A stretch of DNA of 64,000 nucleotides from Leptospira congkakensis (GTDB lineage Bacteria > Spirochaetota > Leptospiria > Leptospirales > Leptospiraceae): positions 434,001 through 498,000 of the forward strand of contig NZ_RQGQ01000016.1 of NCBI RefSeq assembly GCF_004770265.1. The letters are read 5' to 3'. This document shows positions 26,886 through 35,221 of the stretch, piece by piece. Every line of letters starts with the position of its first letter. The stretch's first letter is position 1. The translations under genes and the position numbers were made by a program. The notes beneath the pieces were generated by a model that saw only the letters and a list, made by a program, of their open reading frames with translations, searched no databases and was not told the DNA's origin.

Positions 26886-26920
26886 AACAAAAAAACCCAA
26901 GCATCCGCTTGGGTTTTCTT
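26886..26920 (-). terminator. Intercistronic terminator between lipase and foldase
   Basis: Read on the minus strand, AAAACCCAAGC (26917-26907) pairs with GCTTGGGTTTT (26902-26892) around a GGAT loop and runs into a T-tract. It lies 20 bases after the lipase stop and 40-odd bases before the foldase start. It probably lets only part of transcription continue into the foldase and lnt. Confidence 0.85.
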
Positions 26921-26939
26921 AAAAAATTTCGGACGTGAA

Positions 26940-27869
26940 TTACTGGTTCGACTTCATGTTGGAAGCCATATTCAAGTAGAAACCTTCTACGTCATACCAA
27001 AGACTTCCTGAGCGGAGAGTGTTAGATACTTGTAAGTGGTCAATCCCTGTAGTGAAGATTCCATAAGAAGGTCCACCTTTCCAAGTTCCCCATTTTTGTG
27101 AAGAAAGCGGAACGAGTCCATCGTTAGTGAATCCTTGTCCTTGGAAAAGTCCACCAGCCCCACAAGCAGGGTGAAGGATTCCCATAAGTGGGTGTTGGAT
27201 GAGGTCAGGGATCGTGATAGAAGATCCATAAGAGAAATACTTCACACCTGATTTGTTTGGAGTGTATCCGTTAAAAGCAGTGAGTCCGTCTTTACTTAAA
27301 GAAGCTAATGCTGCGAGTGCATTTTGTTGGCTAGCACCACCATAAACAATTTTTACAAGAGTTTCTACGATACTTGCTACGAACGGTTGGATCCAACTTG
27401 GAAGAACATTTTTTACGATGTCTGCAATTGGTGATCCGTAGTGAGGAGTGTTAAGAGTGGTAAGAGTTGCTGTACGACCAGAAAGTCCTAGGTTAGAAAC
27501 TGCGTAACGGCTATCGAGTCCACCTTGAGAGTGACCGAGAATGTGGAATTTTCCAGTGTAGTTTGTAGCAGCCGAATATGTAAGAATGGCTGCTTTTAGT
27601 TCCGCAGCACGCACTTCGTTGGAGTTGGCAGCAGTTTTACCAGGAGCAAATACGGTTGCGCCTTGGCTTCTGAGGTAATCATCTGTTCCACCCCAGTAGT
27701 TTACGATGCTGATGATTCCACCGGAGTTTTCGCCCCAGCCGAATAGACCATGAGAAAGGATGATAGGATAAGTGCCTGCGAGTGGCTTAGAAGAAGAACC
27801 GGAACTAGCGAGAACGGGAGCTGTAAACGCAAATGTTATAAGAATGGCTAAAAGACCTTTACGAATCAT
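26940..27869 (-). CDS. Secreted triacylglycerol lipase (Pseudomonas family I type)
   Basis: 309 residues from ATG 27869, with AGAGGTGA about 8 bases upstream. A Sec signal peptide (MIRKGLLAILITFAFTAPVLAS) precedes an alpha/beta-hydrolase domain. The oxyanion segment is ILSHGLFGWGE, the nucleophile Ser114 sits in GHSQGG, and Asp250 (NDGLVPLSS) and His278 (GIDHLQVSN) complete the triad. NTPHYGSPIAD after the nucleophile is diagnostic of family I.1/I.2 lipases, which need a Lif foldase and are exported by type II secretion. The foldase gene follows directly. The upstream region carries an imperfect inverted repeat at 27913-27930. Confidence 0.94.
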   Translation of the reverse strand: MIRKGLLAILITFAFTAPVLASSGSSSKPLAGTYPIILSHGLFGWGENSGGIISIVNYWGGTDDYLRSQGATVFAPGKTAANSNEVRAAELKAAILTYSAATNYTGKFHILGHSQGGLDSRYAVSNLGLSGRTATLTTLNTPHYGSPIADIVKNVLPSWIQPFVASIVETLVKIVYGGASQQNALAALASLSKDGLTAFNGYTPNKSGVKYFSYGSSITIPDLIQHPLMGILHPACGAGGLFQGQGFTNDGLVPLSSQKWGTWKGGPSYGIFTTGIDHLQVSNTLRSGSLWYDVEGFYLNMASNMKSNQ

Positions 27870-27912
27870 ATATATTTCACCTCTGAATTTTCTAAGATAA
27901 AACTGTGTCAAT

Positions 27913-27930
27913 TTGCCTCATTTGGGGCAA
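27913..27930. promoter_or_regulatory. Imperfect inverted repeat upstream of the lipase gene
   Basis: TTGCCTC (27913-27919) and GGGGCAA (27924-27930) form an inverted repeat with one G-T mismatch and a 4-base spacer. On the minus strand TTGACA (27911-27906) lies next to it, a good -35 hexamer for the lipase promoter, so the repeat would sit just upstream of -35. The binding factor is unknown. Confidence 0.35.
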
Positions 27931-28057
27931 GAATATTTTTGAAGCGAATTCAAAAAAAAGACCAGTTTCTCGTTTTAATTGAACATCTTTAGTTATAAGT
28001 TTTCTCTCTTAAAAACTCTTCTTGCCAAAGATTCGTAAGGTTCGTAATTTCTTTCGC

Positions 28058-29698
28058 ATGAAATTGACCCATAAGAATTGGATCTTCATTGGAATCTTTT
28101 ATTCTCTCCTCTTTTCATCGTTCACTCAAACTATATTGGCAAGGGATGTAAGGATCTTAACAGATCATCTCACTGATGAAGTGGGGATTTTGTCTCTGGA
28201 AAACCAAAACCAAATCATAAACATACTTTCCCGTATGGAAACAAAAACATCGGCTCAAATGTATGTTTATGTCATTCCCAGTTTAGAAGGTGAAAATCTA
28301 GAATCCTATTCGGTCGCTGTAGCAGAAAAATCTAAGTTGGGACAAAAGGATAAGGACAACGGAGTGTTGGTTTTACTTTCTACGGGAGATCGCAAAGTTC
28401 GCATTGAAGTAGGTTATGGTTTAGAGGAAACATTAACCGATGTTTTGTCCAATCGAATCATACGTAATGTGATGATTCCTGAATTTAAAAAAGGAGAAAT
28501 GGCGATTGGACTCGTGGCAGGTGTCGGTGCCATCGAAACAATTCTTTATGGAGACAAAGAGAGTAATCCTGCCTTATCAACCGATTATCCCAATGGGATA
28601 GGGACGGCATTGTCAAACGATTCTACTCCAAAAAATTTTGCTTATACACTCGGGATTTTACTCCTTACCGGGATCATTTATTATGTGTTAAAGGAAAACG
28701 ATACCTTTAAAGGGAAGAAGTGGTTGGAAGTATTGTATGGGTTTCTTGTTTTTTCTGGTCTTTGTTATTTTTTCCCCGATGCTTTGTTTTATCTTTTTTG
28801 CTTAGCGATTGTAGTCGGGAATTTGTATCTACTTTATGGTATTTGGTCTCCGCTCTCTTATTTATATTCCTTTCTTTCTATCGCATTTTGGATTCCCTTT
28901 TTACATTTTACCTTCAAGATAAATGGAGAAGCTTTGTCTTGGGTCATTGGATGCCTTGGTTTTATTTTGTTAGCATTTAAGATTACTTTAGATGATGTCA
29001 TCAAAGAAAAATTTAATCAAATTGCCAAAGGTTGGGGGATGAGTTCTAAAGGATTGTTTTTGCATATCCTTTCATTTTTAAGTTTTGGATTTTCCATTCT
29101 CTCTTTTGGGGAAGGGAAACCATTGGTATATATAGTTTTTTACCAAGGCCTGATTTTATTTACCATTTATGGTTTGGGATTTCGATCCTTTAGTTTCAAA
29201 CCCGTACATTACTTTATAGCCTTAGTCCTTTGGCTTTCTCTTGTATCGGGACTTAGTTTTTATTGGCAAACACCCACGGAATCTACTCAAACAAAGAATA
29301 TAGAAACGATGGTAATTTGGTTTCAATGGTTCCATTGTTTTGTTGGTGGTTATATTTTAGCAAAAGCAATCGAAGTGGATTCTTGGAAATATAGATTTCT
29401 CAAATATCTTCTGATTTCTTTTGTATGGACTTTGGGTTTTTCCATCCATAGTTTTTTGGGATACTCTGCAAATAGATTTGTTTTTACTTTTCTATTATCC
29501 TACGTTTCCTTACTGATCCTTCATTTTCTTTATATCATTGCCAATGAATCCAGAAGTGGTTCTGATTCATCGTATTCATCTGGCAGTAGTTCGAGTTCTT
29601 CTTCCTATTCTTCTTCTGGCTCTAGCAGTTCCTCTAGTTCTTCGTCAGGAGGTGGCGGTGGCAGTTTTGGTGGTGGGGGAAGTTCAGGAAGTTGGTGA
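28058..29698 (+). CDS. TPM-domain (YgcG-like) membrane protein
   Basis: 546 residues from ATG 28058; a TTG at 28022 is in frame. A signal peptide or anchor (about 8-26) is followed by a TPM domain (about 30-170), with family features LTDHLTDEVGILS, QKDKDNGVLVLLS and VRIEVGYGLE. Roughly ten TM helices span about 195-490. The protein ends in a low-complexity tail of Ser runs, then Gly runs, closing GGGGSSGSW. TPM proteins act in photosystem repair in plants and have phosphatase-like or undefined envelope roles in bacteria. The Ser/Gly tail is common in this family. The large membrane part is longer than in most relatives. Confidence 0.82.
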   Translation: MKLTHKNWIFIGIFYSLLFSSFTQTILARDVRILTDHLTDEVGILSLENQNQIINILSRMETKTSAQMYVYVIPSLEGENLESYSVAVAEKSKLGQKDKDNGVLVLLSTGDRKVRIEVGYGLEETLTDVLSNRIIRNVMIPEFKKGEMAIGLVAGVGAIETILYGDKESNPALSTDYPNGIGTALSNDSTPKNFAYTLGILLLTGIIYYVLKENDTFKGKKWLEVLYGFLVFSGLCYFFPDALFYLFCLAIVVGNLYLLYGIWSPLSYLYSFLSIAFWIPFLHFTFKINGEALSWVIGCLGFILLAFKITLDDVIKEKFNQIAKGWGMSSKGLFLHILSFLSFGFSILSFGEGKPLVYIVFYQGLILFTIYGLGFRSFSFKPVHYFIALVLWLSLVSGLSFYWQTPTESTQTKNIETMVIWFQWFHCFVGGYILAKAIEVDSWKYRFLKYLLISFVWTLGFSIHSFLGYSANRFVFTFLLSYVSLLILHFLYIIANESRSGSDSSYSSGSSSSSSSYSSSGSSSSSSSSSGGGGGSFGGGGSSGSW

Positions 29699-29781
29699 GA
29701 TTCATTCTTTTGCATCTCTTGGTTTAAACACAAATCTACAAGTGGGTCTTTGGGATTTGGGTAAGGGCCAAATATAAATAT

Positions 29782-30249
29782 TTATTGCACACGTTTGCGG
29801 TAACGAATGTAAAACCTTTCGAACTTAGAATTGTCCCAGAACTTTACTGCTTCTTCGTTTTGCAAGATAGCCCGAAGTTCGATTGTGGGAATGGATTTTT
29901 CTATGCACCAAAGATCTACATCTTTCAAAAGTTCAGACATATATCCTTTTTTCTTTTTCCCGAGTTTGGTGACGGCAAGATCGATAAATAGGCTTCTTTC
30001 TTCTTCGAGATGGGGTTTTTCTTCCACTCGTCCAATCAATAAGGACACAAGTTCTGAATCTACAAAAACCCCACGCATATACACTTTTCCGGTGCCAATG
30101 AGTTTGAAATAGATATCAGTAAATTTTGTAGCAGCGCGGGGACGGATGCGGAATAAACCATCTAACTCGAGTTCGTTTACTTTTCGGTAAAACTGATTTA
30201 CGAGTTCGATGGTTTGGTTTCTATCAGATTCGTTTAAGTCTCTTAGCAC
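29782..30249 (-). CDS. GNAT family N-acetyltransferase
   Basis: 155 residues from a GTG that follows the glyQS stop with no gap. The acetyl-CoA-binding motif A is recognisable: a beta strand (LFIDLAVTKLG) followed by KKKKGYMSELL, with KKGYM in place of the R/Q-x-x-G-x-G/A loop. Later, ELRAILQNEEAVKFWDNSKF matches the family's C-terminal motif B. It transfers an acetyl group to an amine whose identity is not predictable here. It is translationally coupled to glycyl-tRNA synthetase, but a functional link is not established. Confidence 0.85.
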   Translation of the reverse strand: MLRDLNESDRNQTIELVNQFYRKVNELELDGLFRIRPRAATKFTDIYFKLIGTGKVYMRGVFVDSELVSLLIGRVEEKPHLEEERSLFIDLAVTKLGKKKKGYMSELLKDVDLWCIEKSIPTIELRAILQNEEAVKFWDNSKFERFYIRYRKRVQ

Positions 30250-31650
30250 CTACACCATTCTGTTAATGAGGTAAGATTTGATTTCCGTAAGTGGGATTCT
30301 TTCTTGTTTCATCGAATCTCTTTCTCGGATGGTGACGGTTCCATCACTCATGGTATCATAATCCACTGTGATGCAGAAAGGAGTTCCTATTTCATCGTGG
30401 CGACGATACCTTTTTCCAATGGCACCACTATCATCGTAATCTACATACCAATGGTTGCGAAGGTCCGCATAAATTTCTTTGGCTTTGGCATCGAGTCCAT
30501 CTTTTTTCATCAGAGGGAAAATAGCCACTTTCATTGGGCTCACACGTTTTCCAAAACGAAGGACAGTGCGAATTTCATCCTTTTCCAACTTCTCTTCTTC
30601 GTAAGCATCACAAAGCACGGCAAGGAAGAGTCGGTTGAGACCGAGTGCAGGTTCTACAACATAAGGAAGGTATTTTTTCTTATTATCCAAATCATGATAC
30701 ATCAAATCTTCTGAAGAAAATTTTTCATGTTGGGTGAGGTCATAATCGGTTCTCGAAGCCACACCCCAAAGTTCACCCCAACCAAATGGATATTTGTATT
30801 CGATATCACTTGTGGAATCACTATAAAAAGAAAGTTCTTCTTTTTCGTGTTCTCTCACGCGTAGGTTTTCTTTTTTAAGTCCTACCACATTCACAAGCCA
30901 ATCCATGCAGTAGTCCACCCAATACTTGAACCATTCTTTTTGAGTCCCTGGTTCGCAGAAAAATTCCATTTCCATTTGTTCGAATTCACGAGTACGAAAG
31001 ATAAACTGGCGAGCCATGATTTCGTTTCGAAAAGACTTTCCAATTTGTGCGATTCCAAACGGAACTTTTTTCCGCGCGATTTGGGTTACATTTTTAAAAT
31101 TAATAAAAATCCCTTGTGCGGTTTCTGGACGAAGGTAGATGTCTGTGGCTCCTTCTTCTGAGGCACCGTGCGATGTTTTGAACATCAAATTGAACTGGCG
31201 AGCATCGGTAAAACTTCCCGCAGTTCCACAAGTGGGGCAGGCGTATCCCTTGTCTCTGATGGTATTTGTCAGTTCTTCTAAACTTTTTCCCGTGGCAGCA
31301 CCTTCGCCTTCCTTATCTTCCAAAAATTTGTCCACCCGCACGCGAGTTTTACATTTTTTGCAATCCATCAGAGGATCATTGAAGTTGGAAATATGGCCAG
31401 AAGCTTCCCAAACGCGTGGGTGGAGGAGGATGGAGGAATCGAGCCCCAAAACATCGTCCCGTCTGTGAACAAAGTATTCCCACCAAAGTCGTTTTAGATT
31501 GTTTAATACTTCAATTCCGTTCGGGCCATAGTCAAATGTATTGGAAAGGCCTCCGTAAATTTCGGATCCTGGGAAAACAAATCCCCTTCTTTTGGAGACT
31601 GCAACTATGGGTTTGAGCGACTGCTCTTCTTTCTCTTTCGGCTGTGCCAT
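30250..31650 (-). CDS. glyQS: Glycyl-tRNA synthetase, single-chain type
   Basis: 466 residues from ATG 31650 (a TTG three codons upstream is the alternative). It charges tRNA-Gly as an alpha2 class II enzyme, unlike the alpha2beta2 form of many Gram-negatives. Class II motif 1 lies near GGLSNTFDYGPNG. Motif 2 is SFRNEIMARQFIFRTREFEQ and motif 3 is EPALGLNRLFLA. A Cys-rich insertion (CKKC and CPTC) probably binds zinc. The C-terminal anticodon-binding domain begins near VSPMKVAIFPLM. It is divergent from the TonB-like gene, with the GNAT gene directly downstream. Confidence 0.96.
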   Translation of the reverse strand: MAQPKEKEEQSLKPIVAVSKRRGFVFPGSEIYGGLSNTFDYGPNGIEVLNNLKRLWWEYFVHRRDDVLGLDSSILLHPRVWEASGHISNFNDPLMDCKKCKTRVRVDKFLEDKEGEGAATGKSLEELTNTIRDKGYACPTCGTAGSFTDARQFNLMFKTSHGASEEGATDIYLRPETAQGIFINFKNVTQIARKKVPFGIAQIGKSFRNEIMARQFIFRTREFEQMEMEFFCEPGTQKEWFKYWVDYCMDWLVNVVGLKKENLRVREHEKEELSFYSDSTSDIEYKYPFGWGELWGVASRTDYDLTQHEKFSSEDLMYHDLDNKKKYLPYVVEPALGLNRLFLAVLCDAYEEEKLEKDEIRTVLRFGKRVSPMKVAIFPLMKKDGLDAKAKEIYADLRNHWYVDYDDSGAIGKRYRRHDEIGTPFCITVDYDTMSDGTVTIRERDSMKQERIPLTEIKSYLINRMV

Positions 31651-31713
31651 ATCCGCCAAATTTTTTGTTTTCCATGAAAATTCAAAGTATTTTCCTTGAG
31701 ATAAGACTAAAGA

Positions 31714-33522
31714 ATGGATTCGGCAAATTCTAAACTACTCTCTCCCTGGGCTAAAAAATCCTTAACCTTCTTACTTTGGATGTCCCCTTTGTTTTCCCTC
31801 GGCCCATTTTTGGCCTTTGGTGTCCTATTTGCATTCCCGAGTGAATTTCGGCTAAGACTTCGTGCCTTAGCGGTCATAGCAGTATACATCCTAACTTGGA
31901 TTATTTTTTATCCCATCGAACTCTTACACCGGTCAGGATTGGAATGGGAAGCGGTGATCAATGAATTCCTTGCAAAGGAATCCAGAAGTTTTCAGCTAAA
32001 GATCGTATTTTTACTCATTTGTTTTGTTTTGTTGTTTGTGAACTACCTTCACAGTAGGGGTCGCAATCAAAAAAGAGAATTGGTTCGGACGAAAAAATTA
32101 CAATCAGAACATCCGCAAGGAACCATCCGCACGGATATGCGGATTCGTGATTCAAAGTTTGATACTCTTTTGTTTGTTCTTTTCCTGGCACTCCTTCTCA
32201 ACTTTGGATTCGAATACATCTCCGACAAATTACGTCCCAATAAATCACTTTCTCCGTTAGCACCACTTGCGGATGTTTACCAATTTGTATTTAACTATTC
32301 GATTTCCCTTTGTATTTTACTTTTTAGTTTCAATCGAAACAAAATTCCGTCAATTCTTGCGATACCTTATTTGCGTTATATGGAAGGAATTCGCATTCGA
32401 GAAAGATGGAAGGCCGCAGTGGTTTCCAAATCTCGATTTCCTTTTCGATTAGAACTCATCGTTAAAGAAAAGGCAAAATTTCGAGACCGGATCCTCCCTG
32501 GTTTTGGACATATTTATGTTTATGAATATTGGCGCGGGTTCCCCATTTTATTTTTAACTTTGTTGTTGTTTTTATTTTCTGCTGTTTGGGTTTTTTCTTT
32601 TGTAAGTCCTATTTTCGGAATTCAATTCCTCGCAGGATTTGGATTGAAACCCGGAGTTCCTGATAAAGATTTTTTTATTTCATCACAGAACATCGCATAT
32701 GCGGTATTTTCTGTTTTGGCATTAGTTGGGATTTATATTTATTCTTCTTATCTATTAGAAAAATCATTTAGTTTGGAAAACTTAGGTGTGAAGGAAGATA
32801 AGGTTGGTGAATCGGAACCTTTTTTCAAACCTGGGTTACGTAAAGGATTCCGAAACGTTTTACCACTTTCTTTACTGTTTCATTTGATTTTGATTTCTCT
32901 TGTTTTTCTGATTCCGATTACGATTCAACGTGGTAAAAAGAAAGAACAAACATCACAAAAGAATGATCACTTCCGTCCTGAAAAAATGGAATTCTATTTT
33001 ATCGATCCCAATGTTCCTGATGATACAAAAGGTCTGAATGGTGGTATTGTTACTGGTAACGAAACAGAAAATAAAGAAAAAGGGGAGAAGATTTCTAACG
33101 AAAAAGTAGCGGACAATGGCCCTGTAAAAGGTTATATCAAAAAGATCCGAGGGAAAAAAGTCCCACCAACTTACTCTAATTATATCTCTGCAAAAATGCG
33201 AATCCCTGAAAGTTATATGGACTATTGGGCAAAAGCACCTCATCCATATTCCTCAGTAGTTGCGTATACCATTACTCAAGATGGGGACGTGATTGATGTA
33301 GAACTTGTGGAAGCATCAGATTATCCAGACCAAGATCTTCGTACCTTGCAACTTGTAGAAAGTTTGGGTCCACTCATGCCTCCGCCAGGAACCAAAAACG
33401 ACATCCGTGTGACGGAACTATTTTGGAATGGGCCGATTGATCCCGAATTTGTTCCTACACAACTCCAAAAAGAAATGATCAATTTGTTTGATGGCCGTTA
33501 TATGGAAGAGTTATCAGAATGA
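31714..33522 (+). CDS. Multi-TM protein with TonB-like C-terminal domain
   Basis: 602 residues. Several TM helices occur at about 15-75, 90-110, 148-165, 190-210 and 270-345, with a last one near 385-405. A charged linker (about 410-470) leads to a C-terminal domain (about 490-590) of TonB type: VAYTITQDGDVIDVELVEAS and a two-residue-proline segment MPPPG. TonB proteins energise outer-membrane receptors, but they normally have one N-terminal TM helix. Here the domain is carried at the end of a polytopic protein. It overlaps the PrsW-type gene by four bases, so the two act together at least in expression. Confidence 0.8.
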   Translation: MDSANSKLLSPWAKKSLTFLLWMSPLFSLGPFLAFGVLFAFPSEFRLRLRALAVIAVYILTWIIFYPIELLHRSGLEWEAVINEFLAKESRSFQLKIVFLLICFVLLFVNYLHSRGRNQKRELVRTKKLQSEHPQGTIRTDMRIRDSKFDTLLFVLFLALLLNFGFEYISDKLRPNKSLSPLAPLADVYQFVFNYSISLCILLFSFNRNKIPSILAIPYLRYMEGIRIRERWKAAVVSKSRFPFRLELIVKEKAKFRDRILPGFGHIYVYEYWRGFPILFLTLLLFLFSAVWVFSFVSPIFGIQFLAGFGLKPGVPDKDFFISSQNIAYAVFSVLALVGIYIYSSYLLEKSFSLENLGVKEDKVGESEPFFKPGLRKGFRNVLPLSLLFHLILISLVFLIPITIQRGKKKEQTSQKNDHFRPEKMEFYFIDPNVPDDTKGLNGGIVTGNETENKEKGEKISNEKVADNGPVKGYIKKIRGKKVPPTYSNYISAKMRIPESYMDYWAKAPHPYSSVVAYTITQDGDVIDVELVEASDYPDQDLRTLQLVESLGPLMPPPGTKNDIRVTELFWNGPIDPEFVPTQLQKEMINLFDGRYMEELSE

Positions 33523-34310
33523 AAGAAATTGGAGTTTTTGATTATTTTGTTGGGTCTTTGACTGTACTTCCTTGGGCTGTTGTCATTTGGAAAGCTTATA
33601 AACCTAAAAAAGGATGGCAGGAAGTTTTAGGAATTTTGTTAGCTTTGTTTTTTGGTTGGTTGTCGACGGATCTCATTTTAAGACTACATCCCATTCTTTG
33701 GCCTGATGCCGACTTCACTCCAAAGAAAAAAGTAAGTATGCTCACACAAACGGCTCACTTAGCTTTCATTCAAGCTGGGATTACGGAAGAGACTTTTAAA
33801 ATATTTTTTATTATGATTTTGTCTTTTGTTTTGGGTTATGATAAAAAAACAAAAACCTTTTCTCCCAATGTAGTTTTGTTTGGATCTTTTGTAGCAATGG
33901 GGTTTTCTTTTATTGAGAACACTCATTATATTGCTAGAGAACCGGATGAAAAAAAATTGGATCTCTTTTTTGCCCGAACCATCCATTCCTCAAATATCCA
34001 TTTGCTCATCAATCTTTGTTTCGCACTTTTCCTCCTAAAGAGTAATACAAAATTGGAATTTGCAAATAAACGATTGTACATTGTTTTTGGATTTGTTTTA
34101 GCGGTGATACAACATGGGGTTGTTGATTTTCTTTTGATACCTGGTTCTACAATTGGTTTGTGGGTGGCAACATCTCTATTTGTTGGGATTTGGGTTTGGG
34201 TGGTCAATGATTGGCGTGATCTCGTTATTGAAACATCAACACCGATAGAAACACAAAGAACTGAGGATGTATCTGAGATTGAAAATGAAACGAACTTGAG
34301 TGTTCCGTAA
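33519..34310 (+). CDS. PrsW/RskP-type intramembrane metalloprotease
   Basis: 263 residues with about seven TM helices. Family motifs are present in order: EE at 90-91 within ITEETFK, FSFIENTHY with Glu133, IHSSNIHLL with His156, and IQHGVVDF with a second His. These are the metal-binding and catalytic motifs of the PrsW family (CPBP-related), which cleave membrane anti-sigma factors in Bacillus. It starts inside the stop of the TonB-like gene (ATGA), suggesting it might act on that protein or a nearby partner. This last point is inference. Confidence 0.87.
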   Translation: MKEIGVFDYFVGSLTVLPWAVVIWKAYKPKKGWQEVLGILLALFFGWLSTDLILRLHPILWPDADFTPKKKVSMLTQTAHLAFIQAGITEETFKIFFIMILSFVLGYDKKTKTFSPNVVLFGSFVAMGFSFIENTHYIAREPDEKKLDLFFARTIHSSNIHLLINLCFALFLLKSNTKLEFANKRLYIVFGFVLAVIQHGVVDFLLIPGSTIGLWVATSLFVGIWVWVVNDWRDLVIETSTPIETQRTEDVSEIENETNLSVP

Positions 34311-34317
34311 AAAAAAT

Positions 34318-34782
34318 CTATTTAGTTGATAAGAACACTCGAATCCCAGCTTCCGAGTATTCTTCCCAATCCATTTGGTAAGTTCTGATTTTTGGAATTT
34401 CTGGATGATTCCAAATTTCTGCCCAAAATTTAGGGACGACTTCCTCTGGTGCTCCCGGTTGAATTTGGAAATAACGACCGTTTTGTGGTTCAACATGCAC
34501 CACTTCCATTCCCTGGAGTGGTATCGTTTTCGGATCTACAGCATAACCTAACAAAAAATCGTAAGCACCTGTTTCATCGGATGCATAATTGAAATACAAA
34601 GCAAAAAGTGGATCAAACTTTCTTAAAAACTCCATTTGTTTGGGGATGTCTTCTTTATAAAACTTGGAGTAGACCTTCGGAATTTGAATGTCTGCCTCAC
34701 CCGGTGCATTGGAAGTTCGGATCCGAAGACCCATCACCGAAAAATTTGCAGTTTTTACCAAGGGTTCGGTCACTTCAGACAT
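34318..34782 (-). CDS. GyrI-like / effector-binding domain protein
   Basis: 154 residues, a stand-alone SOUL/GyrI-type effector-binding domain (AraC_E_bind fold). Recognisable stretches are a strand pair near FSVMGLRIRT, the middle YDFLLGYAVD, and the late RYFQIQPGAPEEVVPKFWAEIWN. Such domains bind small hydrophobic ligands and also occur fused to AraC or MerR regulators. No DNA-binding region is present. It is convergent with the PrsW gene (7 bases apart) and lies upstream of the first 5S gene on the other strand. Confidence 0.82.
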   Translation of the reverse strand: MSEVTEPLVKTANFSVMGLRIRTSNAPGEADIQIPKVYSKFYKEDIPKQMEFLRKFDPLFALYFNYASDETGAYDFLLGYAVDPKTIPLQGMEVVHVEPQNGRYFQIQPGAPEEVVPKFWAEIWNHPEIPKIRTYQMDWEEYSEAGIRVFLSTK

Positions 34783-34835
34783 AAAGAAAAAGTTTCAGTT
34801 TGCCAAAAAAACGCAACCTTTTCTTATATTAGTGT

Positions 34836-34862
34836 TTGACTTATGAGACTCCTCCGTACATT
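34836..34862 (+). promoter_or_regulatory. rrf: Putative 5S promoter (-35) upstream of first rrf copy
   Basis: TTGACT at 34836-34841 is 27 bases before the point where the two 5S copies become identical; the second locus has TTGCAA at the same distance (43238-43243). The hexamers suit a -35 element. The -10 hexamers are not clear (TACATT here, weak in the other copy), so only the shared spacing supports this. Confidence 0.35.
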
Positions 34863-34872
34863 TGGTAATTAC

Positions 34873-34990
34873 TCCTGGTGATTATGGAGAGAAGGCAATA
34901 CCCGTTCCCATTCCGAACACGGAAGTCAAGCTTCTCATCGCCGATGGTACTATTGGGTTCGCTCAATGGGAGAGTAGGACATTGCCGGGT
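34873..34990 (+). rRNA. rrf: 5S ribosomal RNA, copy 1
   Basis: About 118 bases with the 5S signature segments: CCCGTTCCCATTCCGAACACGG, i.e. the loop B/C region, CGCCGATGGTACT, and GGGAGAGTAGGAC. The terminal helix pairs CCTGGTGAT (34874-34882) with ATTGCCGGG (34981-34989) in nine consecutive pairs, which sets the ends to within a base or two. No 16S or 23S gene is adjacent, as expected for Leptospira. A terminator follows at 35011. An identical copy lies at 43275-43392. Confidence 0.95.
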
Positions 34991-35010
34991 TAGCACTAAT
35001 AATCATTTAG

Positions 35011-35042
35011 AAAGCGTTCACGAAAGTGAGCGCTTTTTTTAT
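35011..35042 (+). terminator. Terminator of 5S copy 1
   Basis: AAGCG-t-TCAC, GAAA loop, GTGA-g-CGCTT, then eight T residues. It starts about 20 bases after the 5S 3' end and differs from the terminator of the other copy. Confidence 0.85.
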
Positions 35043-35075
35043 TTGTGGGCGCGTTGTGTGTGCCAGCTAATGTCC

Positions 35076-35119
35076 GCGACTATTCGCTAGGCAAGCAGAG
35101 CTTGCTCCGCGAATGTCGC
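35076..35119. repeat. Long hairpin in intergenic repeat
   Basis: A 17-bp interrupted stem: GCGAC/GTCGC (35076-35080 with 35115-35119), ATTCGC/GCGAAT (35082-35087 with 35109-35114) and GCAAGC/GCTTGC (35091-35096 with 35100-35105) around an AGA loop. It has no T-tract and lies beyond the 5S terminator. It looks like a palindromic intergenic repeat element rather than a terminator. Confidence 0.6.
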
Positions 35120-35124
35120 CTGCT

Positions 35125-35169
35125 CGTTCCCAATGGGTCACTGCGCAGGATTGCGGGTTAAATCTTTTT
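35125..35169 (+). repeat. Dispersed intergenic repeat, copy A
   Basis: A 30-base core at 35139-35168 (CACTGCGCAGGATTGCGGGT then TAAATCTTTT) recurs with one mismatch at 43636-43665. The preceding GTTCCCAATGGG and the order CAATGGG...AGGA...GCGGGTTA resemble the 3' part of the 5S gene, so the repeat may itself be a diverged 5S derivative. No coding potential. Confidence 0.6.
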
Positions 35170-35221
35170 CTTTTCTAGTATAACTTCACTTTTTTACAAT
35201 TTAAATCTACATCTAATAATC

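Noticed and set aside
29550..29698. Ser/Gly-rich tail of the TPM protein as a frameshift or sequencing artefact
   Set aside because: Codons for the Ser and Gly runs are mixed, the frame stays open, and such tails are normal in TPM/YgcG proteins.
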